Source: Paragordius varius (Eukaryota > Nematomorpha). Taken from it: 64,000 nt of DNA. Position numbers and translations under genes: made by a program. Shown piece by piece: positions 1 through 12,249 of this stretch. How positions within the stretch are numbered: position 1 is the first letter of the stretch; each line of letters begins with the position of its first letter. The DNA is taken from assembly GCA_964247055.1 (NCBI GenBank), contig OZ176051.1, forward strand, positions 14,818,001 through 14,882,000, given 5' to 3'. Under the pieces are notes generated by a model. It ran no database searches and was not told the origin of the DNA. It saw only the letters and a program-made list of their open reading frames with translations.

Positions 1-330
1 CATATTTATTATTTTCTTTATTTAATATTACACCAACACCCTCTATCCTTCCTTCATTTCATCATGTCCGATTTATACATACAATTTTCTTCATTATATA
101 AAACACCAATGCCGTTGTAAAGGGTTTCAGTGATACCCAAAATGTTTAATTAGATTTTTTGCATGTTTTTTTTAGTCCAACCGCTGACGTTCCAATTTCC
201 TTACGCCTTTTATGTATTATTTTAATTTTTGGCATATTTTTATGAACTAATTTGCCCGGGCGTTGTTCAATCATACTTGTGTAGTATGGATTCAGTGTTT
301 ACAAACAATTTCTTAGCTTCAAAGATATCT
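1..330 (-). mobile_element. LINE endonuclease-region relic
   Basis: On the - strand, shifting frames read pieces such as GKLVHKNMPKIKI, ILGITE-like and GVGVILNKE-like, the order found at the start of LINE apurinic endonucleases. Multiple frame breaks. It continues past the left edge. Confidence 0.5.
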
Positions 331-549
331 TGATAACATAATCAAATCAAATCAATCTTAATCACAGATTAGGTATTTACATAACAAAATAAACAGAATC
401 ATTTATGATTATGAGATTATGTTATATTTTGGAAATATTGATTTTAACAAACAATAAAAGGCATTAAAATAATTATTTTGTTTATTGGTCTTTCTAATAT
501 TATCTGAAAAGAATAAAAGGGAAAAAATATAATTAACAACAAAACAAAA

Positions 550-648
550 AAGTCAAAGGACCAACTTGAAATGTTCAAGGACCAACTTGAATTTTTCCAG
601 GACCAACTTGAAGTGTTCAAGGGCACTCTTGAAGTGCAAATGATATAA
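550..648 (+). repeat. ACTTGAA minisatellite, block 1
   Basis: About four imperfect 21-bp units of CAAGGACCAACTTGAAGTGTT type, ending GTGCAAATGATATA. Confidence 0.8.
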
Positions 649-856
649 TAACCCAGAAAACTTATATATTTTTTCATTTCGTGTTAAAATCTTATAATCC
701 AAAATAATTTTAGGAAATTAATTAAGATATACGGTTTCTCAATGATTTGAAGTTGATATTGATTTTATATTTATGTTAAATAATAGAAACGAAGTTTAAA
801 ACGATAAAAGTGATGAATGATATACGATTTGGTGCATAAAAGTTTAAAAACAAAAC

Positions 857-988
857 ATCAAAGGACCAACTTGAAGTGTTCAAGGACTAATTTGAAGTGT
901 TCATGGGCCACCTTGAGTGTTCAAGAACCAACTTGAAATCAAGGACCATCTTGAAGTGTTCAAGGACACTCTTGAAGTGCAAATGGTA
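857..988 (+). repeat. ACTTGAA minisatellite, block 2
   Basis: About six imperfect units like block 1, in direct orientation about 305 bp downstream, ending GTGCAAATGGTATA. Its end resembles the GTAAATGGTATA end of family C elements. Confidence 0.8.
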
Positions 989-993
989 TACAG

Positions 994-995
<2 letters not shown>

Positions 996-1023
<28 letters not shown>
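996..1023. repeat. (AT)n microsatellite
   Basis: About 14 AT units directly after the minisatellite block. Confidence 0.95.
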
Positions 1024-1024
<1 letters not shown>

Positions 1025-1750
1025 GCTTAACCATGCTATTCATTTCAAAACCAACATAAATACAATATTTTCTCTATGGATATTAACATCGAAGTTATTT
1101 CCAAGGGTATAATTAGCTCAATACACAATAAAGACAATCTATCAGAAAAAACTCTTTATGACAGTTTGCGTTTGTTATAAATACCATGGTCATTTCAAAT
1201 TTAGTTTAAAATATTTTTTAGAATCGGGCCTAATATAAAAATACGCTTTCTTTAGCCTTTCAACGCATGATACAAAATAATATTTTAAAAAGGCAAAATT
1301 GTAAAAAACCCTCACTCAAACTTTTAGCCGCTTTTATATATTTAAAAATTATCCGCGAATAAAACAGGAAATAGTTTGATTCGTGGATTAAAAACATATC
1401 AAGGCGTATCAAGAAAAGGGTGTAGCAGACCCACGTCGCCACTGTCCACAAAAGACGTCCCTTGCTGCCTTCTTCCATACACACCAGTCAATGGTGGTTC
1501 ATTCACTGACAGCCGTCTAGTTGCGTTAGGGGTCGAGTTGACTTCTAGGGATATACTGATAAGGTTTATAAAAGACATATATAAAATATAATGAAGGTAT
1601 ATTTGGCATTTACAGGTAAAATAAATCCTATCGGCTATATCCTAATTATTATATTAATTGTTTAATTGATCTAATATTCTTAAAAATTAATATATAAATA
1701 TTCTAATTCAACCCAATGCTTATTCATTATACTCATCCAGTATTTATATT
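1024..1750. other. Intergenic, no gene seen; GC-richer island near 1420-1560
   Basis: Mostly AT-rich filler. The island 1420-1560 (CAGACCCACGTCGCC and around) stands out by composition and has short ORFs on both strands, but I recognise no product. Confidence 0.4.
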
Positions 1751-1751
1751 G

Positions 1752-2214
1752 TTTAACATTTGGATAGAACACATTCATATTCCTTCGATTCAAATTGGGG
1801 TAGGTAAGTACCCCAGGCCTGTTTAAAATAAACTATTTCAAAAAATATGAAATGAATGAAAACAATGGCAAAAATTTGCAGATTTATAACATTAATGAAC
1901 CGAAATATATAAAAACATTCAAAAATCCTTGATATCAATGTTAGTGTGATTTAAATGAAAAATTAGCTTATATTTTAGCTTTAAAATAAAAAAAACACGA
2001 TATTGTAAAATACAAATGGCGTTCAATCAGTTTGATATGGAACTTTTTTTTCAAAACTAAATTTTATTAGATATTTCGGCTAATTTATATAATTTTTTTA
2101 ATAAAGATGCATAAATTTAAATTGGGACCGTTTCTTTCAGTAGTTTCTTAAAGTTTTCAACTTAAATATAGTCTCGGGTATTTAAATACCCCATTTTGAA
2201 TCGAAGTGTTAACA
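1752..2214 (+). mobile_element. Family B miniature element B1 (TTAA ends)
   Basis: Starts TTTAACATTTGG with CCTTCGATTCAAATTGGGG inside; ends CCCCATTTTGAATCGAAGTGTTAA. Inverted ends, about 0.45 kb, TTAA at both ends suggests piggyBac-type insertion. No coding. Confidence 0.7.
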
Positions 2215-2639
2215 CGATTTTATAAACCAATATATAACTTTAAATTACTCTGTGTGCTAGTGGTATTTCCGTTTATTAGGTTTTTTTTATAGTTCATAAA
2301 TTCAAGTTGGTAATCATAAAAAGTCTGATATTTAAATCAATTTTTCTCCTTTTATATGATAAAATCTAACATTTATAGATCGATAAAATTCAATTTTCAT
2401 TAATCAATCTCTTTATTTAAATAACTATTATCTTTAATCTATAAATTCCAGTTTTTATTTCCCTTTATAGTATAATGACATTTACTCCGCATTAACTCAT
2501 TTTTTTAATTTAGCAAATCAACAGTACATGGTTAAAATCCAACATTTTTTATAGGTAATAAATGTATAAAATCTAATAAAGACATTTATAGTTATAAAAT
2601 TAGTAAAATAAGAGTATAGCTAATCTCTAAGGTACGTTT

Positions 2640-2813
2640 AGTTCAAGAGGGACTACGTTCACCTTGGTCCTAGCAGCGAGACGAAACGTAAACTTTCCCC
2701 CCGTGCCTGTGTCAATCTTTCCCCCTATGCGCGATTACAGCAGCACGCCCCACAGCGCTCCTATCATTGTGCTAAAAAGCAAAAGCATACAAATGGTGAG
2801 CCTAAATGAGTGC
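2640..2813. repeat. GC-richer unidentified segment, left part (split by hAT-1)
   Basis: Noticeably GC-richer than its surroundings. It continues at 5126-5225 on the far side of hAT-1. No ORF or RNA fold recognised. Confidence 0.4.
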
Positions 2814-2821
2814 ATATAGAG

Positions 2822-5117
2822 CAGTGGTACTCACCGAAAAAATTTGACGGGCCAAATTAAATATATTTTTTTTTCGAGGGCCATGAACTTTATACTGGCA
2901 AATATATAGCTATTTGACACATATGCACATATTTAATACTTTAAATCAGCGCAATGATTTTTTGCGGATGTAATCCAGTTAAAAACTCGTTTTTCACCAA
3001 GTTAAAAAATTAAAATATTTTGATAACAACATTTATTTTGATATTAACCAATAATTTTTAACAAATTTGGTTTCGCCTCATGACAGGCCAATCTTAATAC
3101 GTCGTCCATATGATCATCGGTTAAGCGATTTATGTGTGTATTCTTGGCATACTTCATTAATATGCCGTCTCAAACGTGTAAGGGTAGGGAAAAAACAGTT
3201 AGGATAACTTGAGCACATTTTTTTATATTTTCATATTTATTTGGTACAAAAACTCTACATATATTTTTAATTTACGATTCTCCTTGAATATAGCCTCCAT
3301 ATTAAAATAATATTTAAAATCTACGAATTTTTCAATAATAGCACCTGATCAAAACTGAAATGCTCAGGTTGCTTTATATTGGATATATCCGTATACCAGG
3401 GATTTTCAACGAATTTTAAGCAATTTTTAATATTTCTTAATTCCTGAAATCTGAATTTCATCTTATTTGATAAAATTGAATAATTGCCTATGATTAAATT
3501 AATCTCCATTAGCAAATTGGGTTATTATCTCCCTTGACTGTATTTAAAATATTAAGTTAAGTAATGTCACAAAGGTAGGCTAATAAAACCCACCATTCGT
3601 CACTATTAATTTCCTCGTCAAACTTTCTGTTATCATCTATAATTAATATTTCATGTCTTAAAACAAAAAATCTATCATCTCCCAGTGGTATACAAAAGAA
3701 TATAATCAAACTCACTGTGGATATCTTTCAGAGGGTTTTTGAATTTACGGCGGTACAATCTCTGCCCCTGTGGTTTACTATATCCACAACCCTTTTTAAA
3801 TTACTGAGAATTGAGTATTCATTTTTACACTCGAAACCAGGTTTTGCTTATGAATAAAGCAGTGAAATGATCAAATATTTTGCAAATTATATTTGTTTCT
3901 CAAAAGAGGAATAAATCCTTTGTTTCCAATTATAGAGGGACAGCCATCTGTGCAGATAAAAACCAATTTTTTCATAGATATACCATTATTATCGAAAAAA
4001 GTGCTAATTATTCGAGAAAATCACTCTCTTTCGTGGTATTATATATTGGTAAAAATATTTAATATTCCCCGTTGATAATGTTGTCGTTGCAAAATCTCAC
4101 AAGAGCCCACACTGTGGAGCTGAACTAATATCAGTGCTCAATCAATAGCAATACTAAAATATTTGTAGTTTTTCAGAGCCAATAAATATATTTAGATAAT
4201 GCGTCGATCGCATGTTAAATCAGAAAGTTGAAGTTTTTTAATTTGCCTCATGATTAGATCTTTATTATAGAATTTATCAAATAAAAAAGTGCCATTTATT
4301 AGATATTCTTTTATTAGTTGACAATCAGTTAACGGTTTCATATTTTTTCCTAATATATAGCAAATTTCATACGAAGTTAATGTTACAGTTTTTTCCTGGG
4401 AAAAAGCTATGGACATAATAGATTTTCTTCCTGGTATATTTCCTTAATCTTTTATTCGTTTCTATCCTCATGATTTTCTGGTTTGTGAGAATGCTGGATT
4501 GTAAAATGTCTTTCAATATTTTATTTTAATAATGTTGTCCTTACATATAAGGCAGGTGACATTTTTATTTAAAACGACAAAAAATTTTTTCTTCCCATTC
4601 TCTTTTTAAAAGGAGCGATTTTCATCGGATAATTTACGTTTTTCAGCATTAGATGTTATCCTTTGAATTTATGTTTAAATATTGTGTAAATTTTTTTCAA
4701 TAGAAATGGGAATATAATTTGAATTATGCAATAAAAAAACAGATTAAAATTTAATGATGTGATTTATATAAAATGATGCAGGATAGCAATGAAAAGAATA
4801 AGTATATGCAAGTTTGGGTGAAAGGATTGCTTAATACAAAAAAGGAATGCAATAATTTTAAAATAGAAAAGAAAATAGAATTCAGAAACAAACGTGTTCC
4901 AAAAATTTAAAATCATTTTAATGTAGGGGGTAAAAATAAAAATACCAAGTAAATCTAAATAAAATAAATTAATATTAAACTAAGCGAAAATCCGATTATG
5001 TGTATTTTAAAATTTCATCAATAAAAAAATAATTTAAGTATCAATATGGTCATAGGGCAATTTTAAAGCACTCTTAGGGCCGCATGCGGCCCGCGGGCCG
5101 CGGTTTGAGTATCACTG
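2822..5117 (-). mobile_element. hAT transposon relic hAT-1 (SCAND3/ZBED-like transposase)
   Basis: Terminal inverted repeats CAGTGGTACTCA / TGAGTATCACTG, flanked by a perfect 8-bp target duplication ATATAGAG (2814-2821 and 5118-5125). The - strand carries transposase pieces: SYEICYILGKNMKPLTDCQL (4416-4192), a FRFQELRNIKNCLKF piece (3515-3321) and the dimerisation end NRLTDDHMDDVLRLA (about 3160-3080). The frames are broken by several stops and shifts, so it is inactive. The subterminal GC-rich stretch GGCCGCATGCGGCCCGCGGG is typical of this hAT group. Confidence 0.88.
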
Positions 5118-5125
5118 ATATAGAG

Positions 5126-5225
5126 TGACACCTTAGACGAAGCGGTACACATCCCGCTAAGCTATAGGCTATCCGGGATAGATCGCTACAATCAACGTCA
5201 TGGGGTCGTCCAAATAATAATTTTG
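5126..5225. repeat. GC-richer segment, right part
   Basis: Continuation of 2640-2813 after hAT-1. The - strand has a weak tRNA A-box look (TAGCTTAGCGG) but no B box. Confidence 0.35.
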
Positions 5226-5702
5226 AGTTCAAAATGCCATTTACCAGCAATTTTTGATTATACATTTTTAAATCATCTGTAATTTCGTTTTGTGGCTATC
5301 TAAATTTATGACTCTAGACGTCAAAAAGTATAAAATTATAAGTTTTTTCTAATCCATGAAAACAGGGCGGTTTTTTAATTTCAGCCAAAACAACTTTTAC
5401 TATTTAAACTTTAAAGAACATTTCATTTCATAGCGGACAAAAAATTAAATGTAATGAAGTGTGCTTTCATGCTAAATTTCACCAGCAAAAACTTGATATA
5501 TTTGGTTTTATATCAGCTGTTTGTTTCGATCGTGCCTAAGGTCTCCTAATTTTAAACTCTATAAGTCTTTAAACTCTATAAAGTATAAGCTTTTTTAATC
5601 GAAAACATGAGAAGAATGTTTAATTAAATCATAACTTAACAATCGAAACTGTGGTTTATAAATAGGGGTTAAGCATTGAAAAGTGCCAAATTTTAATATA
5701 AA

Positions 5703-7928
5703 ATGAGCGGTGTGATTTTTGAACCAACTAGTTTTAGGAGTTGTCCTAACCTTTTTTTGGCAATAAATGAAAGCTTATCGATGCATATTACAGATTTGGA
5801 AGGAAACATTCTTCGAACTTTTAAAATGAATTGTTATTTTAAGAAATATATTACGGATGGACCTTTTTTATGTAAGATTATTTATATTTTAGATTGTACT
5901 GATTTTAAAGAAAAAACTCATATTATTGATTGTTGGAATGGAAAAGTTATCAAAACACTGGACGGAGATCTGCAAGACGCCATGTATTTTAAGGGAAAAC
6001 ATTATGTTGTAACCAGCACAAATCCTTATGACAAGTTGTATTTATATGGAGATGAAATTATCACTATAGTATGTTTAAATGTAATTTTAGACTTATTTTG
6101 TTTATACCGAATCTACAATATGTCGCTGGGATCCTGATTATCTGTTGCTTTCTGGATATGGTCCAATCCAGATATATTCCGCACCAGTTAAATCGCTCAT
6201 AGATATGAATATTGGAGGAAAGAATGTTATCAGTGGATATAATAACCATTTGTTTTTAGCTCTTTCATATCCTGTTGCTAAATTGTTTTCCCTGGTTTCT
6301 TATGATGGAAATCCTAAAGCAATTGACAACCTAGAGAGGCGTGCCAATCATCAATTCTCAAAACATGATGAAAATGTTTTGGTCCATCTCACAAAGACCA
6401 AACTTGAAACATTAAATTTTGAGGATAAACGGTTTCATGAATTTATAAGCATATTTTTAAACCCTGATTTTTTAAAAATTTGAAACTCATTGACTTTTAT
6501 AAAATTTGAATTATATTTTTTGCTGGTTGCCTTTAAAAAAAGTATCTCATAATTTTTATGGTTTTACTGTAAAATTATAAAGACAAATCGTAAAAATCAG
6601 AAGAACAACATAATAAGCGTATTTATTAATCCTCCATTTCATTCATTATAACCATATTGTTTTAAGTTTCATGAGGGAACTGATAATTCGTGTCCTATTA
6701 TATATATATTAACAGTAAAATGGAAATTATACGGACAAAACATAAAAATATAAAGAAAATTTTTTTCTAAAAGACAACCATACTTTTTAAATCTTGATTT
6801 TTTTATATAGTCATTGTTTTCCTAAACTGCAAAGTAAATTGATATATAAATTGGTAAAACATTTTTTATTTACGATTGTAATTTAATGTTTTTTTATATG
6901 ATAAATTAAAAAGTGGTTTTTGAAAAAAAATATTTGTCTTTATATTTTACGTTTTGTCCGTATAATTTCAATTGTTACTGTATTCCAACTTAGAATTATA
7001 AATGTTATATGGAAAAAATAATGGTTTAAATAAGTATAACTTGCTTTGTTATTATAATTAATACTTTGCATTTACTCGCTATTTTTGGTAACTAAAATAC
7101 CCCTTTTGTGGACGTTTTTTAAGAAAATATTAAATGATTAAAAATATTTTTATACCTATGCTTACCATTAACACTTCTGTGGCTGAAATTTTTTTGCTGA
7201 TTATTTTACAGACAAAATGTCAGTAATAAGAATAATATTTAATTAAAACAAGGCACAATTTTTGTAAAACCTTGCTATTTCTTACATAAACTATGTATTT
7301 AATTTTGAAAGATTTAGTTAAAATTGAAATTATACGGACAAAAGGTAAAACTATGAAGACAAATATTTTTATTTAACAGATTTTTTAATAACTCGTGTTT
7401 AATACAGTAATGTAAATTGGCAACACAATCAATTATATATTTACCATTATAATTAAATGTTATTATAGGATAAATTAGGGTTAAAAAAGTATTGTAGTTT
7501 TTTTTTAAAAAAATTTTTTTTATATTTTTACATTTGGTCCGTCTGTGATTGATAATTGACTCGTCAATTTATTAATTCTAATATCGCAAAAAAACGTTAT
7601 ATTTTATCATTTAAGAATTGTTTCAAAACTATGACTGTATATCATAAAAATATTTTTTCTCTATGTTAGCGTGAAGAAATATGAAAGCGATGAAGTTTTT
7701 TCGCAAGATTTGTTCCTTCCGCATTCCTACAATGTTGCATTACTAAGTTTCGCCACGAATGAGAACGAGGATTATAAAGTGTATCAACACAAAATTCTTC
7801 TTTTTGATTTAGGGCAAGAGGGCGATTTCGTGCTGCCTGATCGAATAGTTTTACCAGTTATTCAACCAGAAGGGAGGCCAATGTTTGCTCCCAAATATAT
7901 TTTGATGGAAAAGACTGGCAGGGAATAA
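5703..7928 (+). CDS. Gene 1: uncharacterised, possibly beta-propeller-like protein (3 exons)
   Basis: Seen: three exons, 5703-6068, 6091-6431 and 7670-7928, join in frame to 321 codons plus TAA. Exon 1 starts at ATG 5703 after an AT-rich leader. The first intron (6069-6090) is only 22 nt but has a consensus donor (GTATGT) and acceptor (TTTTAG); removing it restores one frame through ICRWDPDYLLLSGYGPIQIY. Exon 2 ends CG|GTTTCA (phase 2) and joins exon 3 as CG|C. Short alternating beta-strand-like stretches and a WDPDYLLLSGYG-type segment suggest a WD40-like or other propeller; this is inference, and I recognise no family. The second intron (6432-7669) is full of miniature elements. AATAAA overlaps the stop codon (7924-7929) and a family A element begins just after. 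Using the alternative end of exon 2 (stop at 6481) would give a shorter protein. Confidence 0.65.
6069..6090 (+). other. 22-nt intron of gene 1
   Basis: Donor GTATGT directly follows an ATA codon; acceptor TTTTAG precedes ACT TAT TTT. The length is not a multiple of three. Reading through leads to a stop at 6137, whereas removal fuses two long open segments in the same frame. Confidence 0.6.
6713..6980. mobile_element. Family A miniature element A1
   Basis: Family A: about 270-300 bp, ends CAGTAAAAATTGAAATT and its inverse, about 85-bp inverted repeats containing ACGGACAAAACGTAAAAATA and AAAGACAACCATACTTTTTA, TA at the target; Tc1/mariner-type. This copy is in intron 2 of gene 1. Confidence 0.85.
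7315..7545. mobile_element. Family A copy A2 (degenerate)
   Basis: Left end ATTGAAATTATACGGACAAA clear; right end decayed. In intron 2 of gene 1. Confidence 0.7.
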
Positions 7929-7930
7929 AG

Positions 7931-8201
7931 ATTGAAATTTATATACGGACAGAACGTAACAAATATAAAGACAAACACTTGTATTTGTAAAACCGCTGTA
8001 CTTAAACTTGACTTTCAAATACTCATTGTTTTAAATTGCAATATTAAGTAGAGATGCATATTGGTAAATAAGATATTTTACAATTACATTTAAATAAATT
8101 ATATAGAAAAATAAAGTTTAAATAAGCATGGTTGTGTTTTGGAAAAAAAATATTTGTCTTTATATTTTTACGTTCTGTCCGTTTAATTTCATATTTTACT
8201 G
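7931..8201. mobile_element. Family A copy A3, abutting the gene 1 stop
   Basis: Begins within a few bases of the TAA/AATAAA of gene 1; right end GTTCTGTCCGTTTAATTTC...ACTG. Confidence 0.75.
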
Positions 8202-8271
8202 TATTTACTTTAGTAGCAATTTATTATATTGGGTCAATAATTAGTTAAAGTTTATATTAATATAGTATACT

Positions 8272-8420
8272 ATTTACACTTCAAATTCACCCACAAACAT
8301 TTCTAATTATCCCTAAAATGAATTATGCGTTTTTGCGTAATATAAATTATTATTATGATCTCATCAATAGAGATGCTAATATTATAATACATTCATTCAT
8401 AATATATAATTAACTCTGCG
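8272..8420. mobile_element. Family C element end (partial)
   Basis: ATTTACACTTCAAATTCACCC start followed by CCCTAAAATGAATTATG, as in family C; no matching right end seen. Confidence 0.45.
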
Positions 8421-8559
8421 AATTCAGTTTTGAAAATTATTGTATTTTATAAAATATATATGTTAGTTTGTATCACTATTGTATGAAATTTTGATGTACT
8501 CCGACAGCATGTTACTTGGTGGATGCTACACATAAATAGAAAACGATTCTGAACTAAAA

Positions 8560-9290
8560 AGTATCCAATATTTTTTAGTCGTGTTAATATGCCTACTGTA
8601 CCTCAAAAATTATCCAGATGTAATTATATATATTTTGATAGTAAGTGTATTAGGATTATAATGCTACTTTTGGTTTTAGTCCCTACGACTTATATAAGAA
8701 AGTTATTCACACTTTTGAAGCAAGTGCTCATATCAAATGACGAAATTTGCCCACATTGTGTTAAATATAATTTTTTTAATGGTAGTTGGTTCATTGCAAA
8801 CTAAATAAATTATAAATTACATATAAAAGCAAAATAATATTTTAAAAAAAATTAATTTTAAGATTTAGACTGAAAAATCCCAAATTTTATTGCTCTTCTA
8901 AAATGGGCTACTTCTCTTAAAATAAACGCAAAAACGCCTTGCGCGCGATAAAAATATGATAAATTTTGACATCAAATATAAATATTTTTTAAAAGGGCAT
9001 TTTAATTTAATTTGTTGCGTTCTACATACTATTTTAAGGTGTTTTATTATATAAACACTTTTTCTGTATAATTTGATGATATTAAACATGGAAAATTTAG
9101 AGCTTCGTTTGCTTTCAAATTTTGGTGCATTTGTAAAAAATATAAAATCCCTAACATATTTCTAAAAACTCGAATATTTTAATAATTCTGAGAATGGAAA
9201 TGCCAAGAAAAGTGTGTTTTTATAATACCTTAAAACGGTCCACCGTTTCGATCATGCCTCAATAGTATAAAGTATGCTACAATAAAATGT
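8560..9290 (+). repeat. Family F dispersed repeat F1
   Basis: Shares blocks with 13030-13680, 61030-61420 and 63440-63985: a TTTGGTTTTAGT motif, TTGCCCACATT, TCTAAAATGGGCTACTTCT, GCGCGATAAAAA and ATATAAACAC. No coding or clear termini. Confidence 0.65.
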
Positions 9291-9299
9291 TAAAATTTA

Positions 9300-12240
9300 A
9301 TTTTAGAAAAAATTTTGCATGGTTACACCGGTAGGAAGCCGAGTAGTCTTCGACTAAACAGATGATGATAAACAAATTAGAGTACATACCTCGCTCGATA
9401 GTTTTGACCTTTATTTTTAACAATTCTCATCATTGATCAAAAATTCAAATACGCTTCATATAGCGAGTAATTCCGGCGGTTAGAGCATCGGTATCAAGTC
9501 GAGTAAACATATAATGGTATTCAAATTTATATATTACAATCTCCTGATTAAAGATACAGCTAACACAGTTAAATTATTAATCAAACAATCAAATACGCTC
9601 CCTATACAAAGAACTTGAGACGGCAGGATATATATAAAGTTACTCAATAAAATACTTTTCTATAAAAACCACACGATGAAATTAAAATTCCTGGGAAGAT
9701 TATTTGATAACAATAATTAGTATATTTTTTTATTCGGTCTCAAGATTATATATTTTGCCCATCTCAATATATTATATTACTGCCATGTATAAAAAGAAAA
9801 TATTTATCAAGACGTTAGTAGTCTAATATTCATTAAAATTATTTAAAATTATGTTTAATTATAAAAATTTATTGGTACTACAACATTTTCACTAGTTTAC
9901 CATCAAAATGAATGGCCAATATTGTAAATTTTGTTAACATACTATTTTTTAAAATAAATGTTATATGATAACTTTCTCTTATTGGATTTGATTGAAATGA
10001 AAATGTTGACACTTTTTTGTAAATTATATTTATATATGCTATAATTATATATTGTCCAAACCTAAAACTCACCTAATAATAATTAGCCACCTTTGAGCCT
10101 CGACTGGGGATACTGATTGTTAATAAAACCTAATACTGGCGACTATGAGTTCAATAATGAATTATCACAAAGTCTATAAAATCAAGTCACCGTGTTATAT
10201 ATAATTTTGTAAAATATCATAATACTAATTAAACTGTTTTTTAATTTAAAACATATGCTATCTGTGGGTTATTTGATAAATCAGTAATACCGCGATTCCA
10301 CACTAAAATTTAATAAAATTATGCATAATCTTTAGTTAAAACCGTCTTTTTCACTTGCTATCGACCAAAACACTATAGATCTTTATTAAATAAATAATTT
10401 TATTTTAAGGGGTTTGAAGAGATTTGTACCAAAACAAAAATAACAATATCCCTAATTATTTACGTTTACTTTTCATTCTCCATTTTTTACAATCTTAAAA
10501 ATGTTAAATAGTTTTTATAGAGTACTTTAAAATATATGCGAGAGAGCTATTAACTATCTTGATCGTAAATGTATTCACGATAACAAAACAGACTTACACA
10601 ATTTAGCCCGCAAGCCACTAGTCAAGTTTGCTAGCTGTTAATTAACTTATAATCACATCCCAAGATTTTTTTATTTAATCTCATGATATTAAACCTAAAA
10701 CTTTCATTTATAAACCCAGACTGGTATTTATTAAATTTATGTAGCATTACGTATAAATAGAGGCGTGGCTTGCATTTCTGGCCCTCGGTGCATAAATTCG
10801 TGATGCCGCCCCCTTCCATGCAACGCCTGCATTTTGCTGAAATCAAATTTAAACCGTACTCATAAATGGGTGATTTTTTATATATTATTTAAAAAAATAA
10901 CTTTTAATTAACTGTTTTCTTAAAATAAAATTGAAAAAATCCGCCTTTTACTATGGCGCCAGGTCCATCAATCTCCTTATCCCCCATTAATTACACCCCT
11001 GCGTATCAAATTAAACAATAATATTTATCAAATATTCGAACTGTACTAATCATCCTATAAAAAAATTTATTATTATTTTTTTATTTTATCAAAAACATAA
11101 ATTATTGATGGTATTATCCAAATCAATGATTATAATTATTCTGTGCCAATCTATAAAAGGTATGAAAACACTAGATAACAAATTTTAACTTTTTTTAACT
11201 GCCATTCTTGTAAACTTAAAATTTATTTCATTAAAGTACATAATTAATATATCTGAAAAGAAAATTGGTCTAGCATTCAAGAATTTTTTTATATTAGAGT
11301 TTATCGATAATTTTTGGCCCCGATTTAACATTAAACTCGAAATTTCGAAAATTAAAAGTTTTAGATATGAAGCCATGTATTTTATATCATTCGAAAGAGC
11401 GCAAAAAACTGCATCTTTTAAATGGAAGTAAGTCATTTAAATCAATCGGATGTAAAAGTTATTTGCATTTAAATGGTCGAAATTTTCAATCCTTAAATCA
11501 GTCAAGAATTTTCACAGACAAACTAATTTTAAAATCATATAAATTATTTTAATATAATTATTAGGGTTATATTAATATTTAATTTAAAAAAATGTTTGAA
11601 AAAGCTTTTGGTTTGCTTTTTTAATAAAAATTATTATTATCATAAATATTTTACCTAATGGATACTAAAATGCATAGTTATAACTGTAAATTTATTACAT
11701 AATGACTATAAAAGATTAAAAATACCTTAAACTTTGTTTTCTTAAAAATTTCGAAATTATCAGCCTCGTAAATAAAATAAATTAATATTGATGAGATGGA
11801 AATTTTTAAAAATCAAAAAAATTAAAAATGGCTGTTTTGAGTGACATAAAAGAAATAAAAAAAAGTTTTAATCAAAAAAACTTTCTTGTGTTATCTTTTT
11901 TGGACATTCATCACCATTTAAACAAAGTTTGAGCTATTTTCATCCATTAGTTTTAAAAATATAATAATTAAAAAAATGCTCTCGCTTTGCGCGTTTGTCG
12001 CTCTTTGTGTCCAATATTAACTTCAATGTAATACATATTAGTATGCATTTTATAGAGTTTTTATTACTCTTTCGAATGATATATTACAATGGGCATTACT
12101 TGTATATTTTCAAAGAAAAACATTTTTTAGTATAATTTTGATAAAGAGGGCGCATAATCGAAAAAATCAAATTATATAAAATTCATCCATCGAGTTATAA
12201 TTATTTCAGATTTACTATTAAAAGGATACTAAATATCAGA
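9300..12240. other. AT-rich stretch without recognised gene
   Basis: No convincing ORF or intact element. Around 10750-11010 are fragments resembling decayed hAT ends (GATGCCGCCCCC; TTAATTACACCCCTG). The rest is low-complexity AT-rich sequence. Confidence 0.5.
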
Positions 12241-12249
12241 AAATGCAAA

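Noticed and set aside
1376-1591. 71-codon ORF in the GC-richer island as a gene
   Set aside because: No recognisable domain, no splice context, and the opposite strand is equally open.
5135-5175. tRNA-like A box (TAGCTTAGCGG) on the - strand, possible SINE head
   Set aside because: No B box, acceptor stem or poly-A tail could be found in the right spacing, even after joining across hAT-1.
8589-8804. 71-codon ORF as a small gene
   Set aside because: Lies inside family F, and the other F copies do not keep the frame.
9470-9515. GGCGGTTAGAGCATCGG resembling a tRNA D-arm
   Set aside because: No anticodon or T-arm follows; only a short resemblance.
11367-11552. 61-codon + strand ORF in 11.3 kb
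   Set aside because: Random-looking composition in AT-rich filler, no homologue recognised, no splice signals of note.
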